Below are positions 57,902 to 64,000 of a stretch of 64,000 nucleotides of DNA, one piece after another. The notes beneath the pieces were generated by a model. It searched no databases and was not told the DNA's origin. It saw only the letters and a program-made list of their open reading frames with translations. The stretch is from the NCBI GenBank assembly GCA_012295275.1, contig CM022674.1, forward strand, positions 15,286,953-15,350,952. The letters run 5' to 3'. Both the position numbers and the translations under genes were made by a program. This DNA is from Chrysomallon squamiferum. Lineage: Eukaryota; Mollusca; Gastropoda; Neomphalida; Peltospiridae. Numbering within the stretch: the first letter of the stretch is position 1; every line of letters begins with the position of its first letter.

Positions 57902-59939
57902 CTTCAGAAAATAACGGAAAAGAAATGAAACAGCAAAAAAAGACACTTTGGTATCAATGTGGATACAGTACAGTAGACATGATTACTGCTATCGTTGTCG
58001 TGTTAGGTTGACCTGGGAGTACAGGTTCGAAGTCCATGTAAAGATAAACAATAAGAACGTAACATGTTCAGTATTCTGCAAACTCTAATAAGTAGGACTA
58101 CTATCGCACGTCTGAGCTATTATTATATTTTTTCTTTAGTTATTTATACTCACTTTATTTATTCTTTTTTATTTATTATTAGTTGTTCTTTCTTTCTATT
58201 ATTATTATTACTATTTTTTTTTCTTTTTTAAGCACGAGGGAATCTTATTAATTTTTAAATATCGATTGTATATTTTATATTCATAATTTTATTTTCAGTG
58301 GATTTAATCATGTAGAAGAAACAGCTGTAATGCTTAGCAGATAGAATTTTACAAATAGAACTCAAACTGACCTAAGTTTTTATAATTCACTGTTAAAGGT
58401 ATTTTTTAAAAACGAGCCATATTTATATTTAATGATGAAAATGCCACAGCTTGTGAAGATTTCAGAGAAAATACTGATTGAATGATAAATATTATTTCAG
58501 AACTATGTTTTATTTTGATGAATTTGATGATACTAATGCCTTTGAAACAAGTTGATGACGTTACAAAAATGATTTTCCAGAAACTGACAAAGTGCGTAGA
58601 TATTTAGAACGAAGGTCAGTGTTACAGACTACACTATTTTCTACAACATACGAAGGAGCAGATGAAGAGGAAATTTTGAAAACATTGGATAATTAAAAAA
58701 ACAGGGAATGTCAAGAATTTCTAGGTGTAGAGAAAACGATGGTTTATGTAGAGGTAGAGGAAAAATAGGTGATTCTACTAAAGCAACACAAGAAACAGAT
58801 ATGGAGAAAAGAGGACCACGTGAAAAGCCTAGCAGAGATAATCTGACAGACAGTTTTCAGACTGACCAAAGGTTAAAACAAAGAACAGCTTCAAAGACTA
58901 GTTTATTCTCGACAGCTACTGCAGAGTCTGGCAGTGATGATCATGACGGTTCAGAAGTTTATACACCCAAAAAATCCAACAGAAGACGGCGAAAAAATGT
59001 CAAACACCAACAACCAGAAAAAGACGAAACAACAGTGACAAAAGAAGGAATTGTATTCAAAGATAACACAGATGTCAGCAATAGACTTTTAACTGGAAGA
59101 ACAAAATCACAATCGTCTCTGTTCTTCCTCAACTACTGGAAATTTGGATAACCTTAAAGATGACGATAGTGAGGACCAGGAGAAGGAAAATGAAATTATT
59201 GACAAAGTGTTCAACATTCTTATTGAAAAATTTAATGGATGTGCAGAGATCTCGAATCTGATGAAGGAAAATGGTCTTCCTGTAGAAGCTAAACATGTTT
59301 CATGGTTTTATAAACATAAAAAATACTTTTTGATTTTCACAAAGAATAGCAAAATTAAATTTGTTTCTGTGTTTTCAAGATATGCCAGAATCTGTCATCC
59401 TTACAATACTTCTCAGTGTAGAAAAAAATACTGCAGGTTTCTTCACATATGTACACAGTTTGTACTAAGTCAGAGTAAACGCTCCACTGGTCAGTGTCTT
59501 TCACATAATTTTTTTTGGCGAGAGAAATAAGAAACGCATTGAGCAAATAGGTTTGGGACTTTTGAAAAATAAGGACATCGCCAACGTTGTGAGATGCAGC
59601 ACCCCTGAATGGTGTGAAGAATATCAGAATGGTATCAAACATGATAAATATTGTCCACTCATTTATGTCTGTACAAAAGAGGAGTGCAAAAAGATGTATG
59701 GCTTACAACATTACATCAAGTCATCTCATCACAACCAGTGGGTCCTTAGAATGTTTTACATGAATCACTATAGAGTTAGTATACTTGAACAGATACTTCT
59801 TTGAAAATTTAATGAGACATCAACAGAATGAAAGAAGATGTTCATATGACTGCAAACCTTCGGATGAGAGCACAACACCAAAGAAAGGAATCAGGGTTAT
59901 AGACAGGATCACACCCGTATCTTCTGTAAAAACGAGCCT

Positions 59940-62900
59940 GTCACTTTCACAGCAGAAACAACTTGATATGAAGGTGAACGCTGAACCACCTCGAATTTCA
60001 CAACAGAAACAACTTGATATGAAACTAAAAGCAGATACACCTCAAATTTCACAGCAGAAACAATTTAATATGAAAGTCAAAGAATATCCAGTACAAGATT
60101 CACACCAGAAACAACTTGATGTGAAATTAAAAGCAGATCCAGTACAAGATTCACTGGAGAAACAAGTTAATGTAAAAGTGGAAGCAGATCCAGGTCAGGT
60201 TTTACAGCAAAAACAACAGGATATAAAAGTAAAAGCAGATCCAGTACAAGTTTCACAGCAAAAACAAGGTAATGTAAAATTGGAAGAAGACTCAGCCCAG
60301 ATTTCGCAGCAGAAACAACAAGATGTAAAAGTAAAAGCAGATGCAGTAGAAGCTTCACAACAGAAACAACTGGATGTAAAAATCAAAGCAGACCCAGTAA
60401 ACATTTCGCAGCAGAGACAAATTGATTTGAAAGTGGAAGCAGATCTAGGAGAGAGTTTCACAGCACAAATAACACGATATAAAAGTCAAACCAGATCCAG
60501 TACAAGTTTCACAGCAGAAACAATTTAATGAGAAAGTAAAAGAAGATCCTGTACAAGTTTCGCAGCAGAAACAACTTGATGCGAAAGCGGAGGCAGATCC
60601 AGTACAAGTTTATCAGCAGAAACAACTCGATGTGAAAGTGGAAGCAAAAGCAGTGCAGATTTCACAGCGAAAACAACACGATGTAAAAGTCAAAGCAGAT
60701 CCAGTACAAGTTTCACAGCAGAAACAACTTGATCCGAAAGTGGAGGCAGATCCAGTACAAGTTTCACAGCATAAACAACTTGATCCGAAAGTGGAGGCAG
60801 ATCCAGTACAAGTTTCACAGCAGAAACAACTTGATGTGAAAGTGGAAGCAGATCCAGTACACGCTTCACAGCAGACACAACTTGATGCGAAAGTAGAGGC
60901 AGATCCAGTACAAGATTCACAGCAGACACAACTCCATGTGAAAGTCGAGGCAGATCCAGTACACTTCACAGCAGAAACAACTTAATTTAAAAATAGAAGC
61001 AGATCCAGTACAGGAGTTGCACCAGAAACAACTTGATGTGAAAGTAAAACCAGATCCAGTACAAGCTTCACAGCAGAAACAACTTAATGTGAAAGTAAAA
61101 GCAGATCCAGTACAAGCTTCACAGCAGAAACAACTTAATTTAAAAAAAGAAGCAGATCCAGTACAAGCTTCACAGCAGAAACAACTTAATGTGAAAGTAA
61201 AAGCAGATCCAGTACAAGCTTCACAGCAGAAACAACTTAATTTAAAAAAAGAAGCAGATCCAGTACAAGCTTCACAGCAGAAACAACTTAATGTGAAAGT
61301 AAAAGCAGATCCAGTACAAGCTTCACAGCAGAAACAACTTAATGTGAAAGTGAAAGCAGATCCAGTAGAAGTTTCACAACAGACACAATTTGATATGGAA
61401 ATGGAAGCGGATCCATTACAAGTTTCAAAGAATAAACAATTTGAAATGAACGTGAAGTCAGATTCACCTCAAATTTCACAGAACAAACAACTTGATGTAA
61501 AAATCAAAGGAGACCCAGTACAGATTTCGCAGCAGAAACAACTCGATGTGAAAGTGAAACCAAATCCAGCACAGGTTTCACAGCAGAAACAACAAGATGT
61601 AAAAGTAAAAGCAGATCCAGTACAAGTTTCAGAGCACAAACAAGGTAATGCAAAATTGGAAGCAGACCCAGTGCAGGTTTCCCAGCAGAAACAAAAAGAT
61701 GTAAAAGTAAAAGTAGATGAAGTAGAAGTTTCACAGCAGAAACAGCTTGATGTGAAAGTGGAAGCAGACCTATTACAGGTTTCGCAGCACAAACAAGTTG
61801 GTGTGAAAGTAAAAGCAGATCCAGTACAAGTTTCACAGCAGAAACAGCTTGATGTGAAAGTGGAAGCAGACCTATTACAGGTTTCGCAGAAGAAACAACA
61901 CGGTGTAAAAGTCAAAGAAGATCCATTACAAGCTTCACAGCAGAAACAACAAGATTTCAAAGTAAAAGCAGACCCAGTACAAGCTTCACAGCAGAAACAA
62001 CTTGATGTGAAAGTAAACGCATATGAAGTACAAGCTTCAAAGCAAAAACAACTTGATTTAAAAGTGAAAGCAGATCCACCTCAAATTCTAAAACAGAAAC
62101 AAGTTAAGGTGAAAATAAAAGCAAACCCACGTCAAATACCACAGCAGAAACAATTTGAGGTAAAAATGAAAGCGGATCCAGTACAAGTTTCAAAGAAGAA
62201 ACAATTTGATGTGAAAATGAATGCGGATCAAGTACGAGTTTCAAAGAAGAAACAATTTGTAATGAAATCAGATCGACCTCAAATTTCACAGAACAAACAA
62301 CTTGATGTAAAAATCAAAGCAGACCCAGTACACATTTCGCAGCAGAGACAAATTGATGTGAAAGTGGAAGCAGATCCAGTACAGGTTTCACAGCAGAAAC
62401 AACACGGTGTAAAAGTCAAAGCAGATCCAGTACAAGTTTCACAGCAGAAACAACTTAATGTGAAACTAAAAGTAGATTCAGTACACGTTTCGCAGCAGAA
62501 ACAACTTGATGCGAAAGTGGAGGCAGATCCAGTACAAGTTTCACAGCAGAAACAATTTAATGTGAAACTAAAAGTAGATTCAGTACACGCTTCACAGCAG
62601 AAACAACTTGATGCGAAAGTGCAGGCAGATCCAGTACACGTTTCGCAGCAGAAACAACTTGATGCGAAAGTGGAGGCAGATCCAGTACACGCTTCACAGC
62701 AGACACAACTTGATGCGAAAGTTGAGACAAATCCAGTGCACGCTTCACAGCAGACACAACTTGATGTGAAAGTGGAGGCAGATCCAGTACACATTTCACA
62801 GCAGAATCCACTTAATTTAAAAATAGAAGTAGATCCAGTATAGGAGTTGCACAAAAACAACTTGATGTGATTGTGAAAGCAGATCCAGTACAAGTTTCAC

Positions 62901-64000
62901 AGCAGAAACAACATAATGTAAAAGTAAAAGCAGACCCAGTACAAGCTTCACAGCAGAAACAACTTGATGTGAAAGTGAAACCAGATCCAGTGCAGATTTC
63001 ACAGCAGAAACAACTTGATGTGAAAGTGAAACCAGATCCAGTGCAGATTTCACAGCAGAAACAACTCGATGTGAAAGTGGAAGAAGAACCAGTGCAGATT
63101 TCAGAGCAGAAACAACACGGTGTAAAAGTCAAAGCAGATCCACCTCAAATTCTAAAACAGAAACAAGTTAAGGTGAAAATAAAAGCAAACCCACGTCAAA
63201 TACCACAGCAGAAACAATTTGAGGTAAAAATGAAAGCGGATCCAGTACAAGTTTCAAAGAAGAAACAATTTGATGTGAAAATGAATGCGGATCAAGTACG
63301 AGTTTCAAAGAAGAAACAATTTGTAATGAAATCAGATCGACCTCAAATTTCACAGAACAAACAACTTGATGTAAAAATCAAAGCAGACCCAGTACACATT
63401 TCGCAGCAGAGACAAATTGATGTGAAAGTGGAAGCAGATCCAGTACAGGTTTCACAGCAGAAACAACACGGTGTAAAAGTCAAAGCAGATCCAGTACAAG
63501 TTTCACAGCAGAAACAACTTAATGTGAAACTAAAAGTAGATTCAGTACACGTTTCGCAGCAGAAACAACTTGATGCGAAAGTGGAGGCAGATCCAGTACA
63601 AGTTTCACAGCAGAAACAATTTAATGTGAAACTAAAAGTAGATTCAGTACACGCTTCACAGCAGAAACAACTTGATGCGAAAGTGCAGGCAGATCCAGTA
63701 CACGTTTCGCAGCAGAAACAACTTGATGCGAAAGTGGAGGCAGATCCAGTACACGCTTCACAGCAGACACAACTTGATGCGAAAGTTGAGACAAATCCAG
63801 TGCACGCTTCACAGCAGACACAACTTGATGTGAAAGTGGAGGCAGATCCAGTACACATTTCACAGCAGAATCCACTTAATTTAAAAAAATAGAAGTAGAT
63901 CCAGTATAGGAGTTTCACCAAAAACAACTTGATGTGATTGTGAAAGCAGATCCAGTACAAGTTTCACAGCAGAAACAACATAATGTAAAAGTAAAAGCAG
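59940..64000 (+). repeat. 51-bp coding minisatellite, about 79 units, continuing off the window
   Basis: The unit encodes 17 residues close to SQQKQLDVKVKADPVQV. Phase is held over long runs (608 codons, 61,017-62,843), with interruptions at about 60,450, 60,965, 62,841 and 63,890. The same unit is present six times in copy B and twice in copy C at the same place between the zinc-finger module and the first WWE. Confidence 0.95.
62070..64000 (+). repeat. 1,064-bp higher-order repeat inside the 51-bp array
   Basis: 62,070-63,133 recurs from 63,134 to the window end almost unchanged (same unusual units such as DPPQILKQKQVKVKIKANP at both), with a 2-nt difference near 63,885. 1,064 is not a multiple of 3, so the duplication itself shifts frame. 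Confidence 0.9.

Larger units (their letters stand above)
58505..64000 (+). pseudogene. ART copy F: winged helix, CCCH fingers and a huge linker minisatellite (3' end outside window)
   Basis: Exon 1 order: ATG 58,505 then TGA TGA at 58,553; basic segment (KKSNRRRRKNVKHQQPEKD); winged-helix-like region (59,190-59,380: IIDKVFNILIEKFNG, LPVEAKHVSWFYKHKKYFL); CCCH finger C-x7-C-x4-C-x3-H (ICHPYNTSQCRKKYCRFLH); second Cys/His module (WCEEYQNG..., CKKMYGLQHYIKSSHHN, 59,590-59,740); then 17-residue linker repeats to the window end. Finger and winged-helix order match ZAP/PARP12 RNA-binding domains. Lesions relative to copies A and B: frameshift near 59,140, T8 for T7 at 59,510-59,517, TGC to TGA at 59,802 plus a 2-nt loss, 1-nt gain near 60,450, 2-nt loss near 60,965, TAG at 62,841 and 63,890. 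WWE and ART exons must lie beyond the window if present. Some homopolymer lesions may be sequencing errors. Confidence 0.7.

Noticed and set aside
60160-63960. Long minus-strand Cys-rich frames (SCFCCETCTGSASTFTS-type) across the 51-bp array
   Set aside because: They are the antisense of the minisatellite; a 51-bp period is a multiple of 3, so every frame without a stop in one unit stays open. There is no start context or independent support.

Overview
The window is AT-rich animal nuclear DNA. It has multi-exon genes with GT-AG introns, many tri-, di- and tetranucleotide microsatellites, and two runs of exactly 200 Ns (26,468-26,667 and 51,423-51,622), the usual mark of scaffolding gaps. Three gene families dominate: PARP12/ZAP-type ADP-ribosyltransferases (ARTs), a histidine/aromatic-L-amino-acid decarboxylase, and secreted chitin-binding (peritrophin-type) or Cys/His-rich proteins. 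This suggests an invertebrate, probably a lophotrochozoan and most likely a mollusc. That is inference from gene content, not a database match.

Layout. 1-5,271: ART copy A (+), whose RNA-binding half is decayed and whose catalytic half is intact. 9,565-10,559: a peritrophin-domain gene (+). 10,862-24,945 and 30,861-45,163 are two arms of a 14-kb imperfect palindrome. In order outward-to-inward each arm holds a decarboxylase exon relic, a short secreted-protein gene, a six-Cys secreted-protein gene, duplicated promoter modules, an ART gene (B on the left, C on the right) and the 3' end of a decarboxylase gene. The spacer holds the 5' end of a decayed ART (D), a gap, and most of a decayed decarboxylase. 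45,163-59,300 is a second, more eroded inverted pair around the second gap: ART copy E (-) plus decarboxylase relic (+), then decarboxylase relic (-) plus ART copy F (+). Copy F runs off the window inside a very long 51-bp coding minisatellite.

The repeated unit is therefore a head-to-head ART + decarboxylase pair, amplified in alternating orientation. ART copies share an ETS-motif-rich promoter and 5' non-coding exon, then one large exon (winged helix, CCCH zinc fingers, linker, first WWE), then small exons for the second WWE, then the ART catalytic exons. Each paralogue carries a different in-frame tandem expansion: 30-bp RG-rich repeats in A, 51-bp linker repeats in B, C and F, and 48-bp Ser/Thr repeats after the catalytic domain in B and C. 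B and C have lost the whole RNA-binding module by one deletion. They also preserve, behind a shared stop codon, the remnant of a C-terminal membrane anchor.

Only copy B has a fully open spliced reading frame (949 residues). Copy A is open from an internal ATG (579 residues). C has one nonsense codon, and D, E and F are broken or truncated. The decarboxylase copies all appear to be pseudogenes. The region reads as a fast birth-and-death locus for candidate antiviral ARTs.
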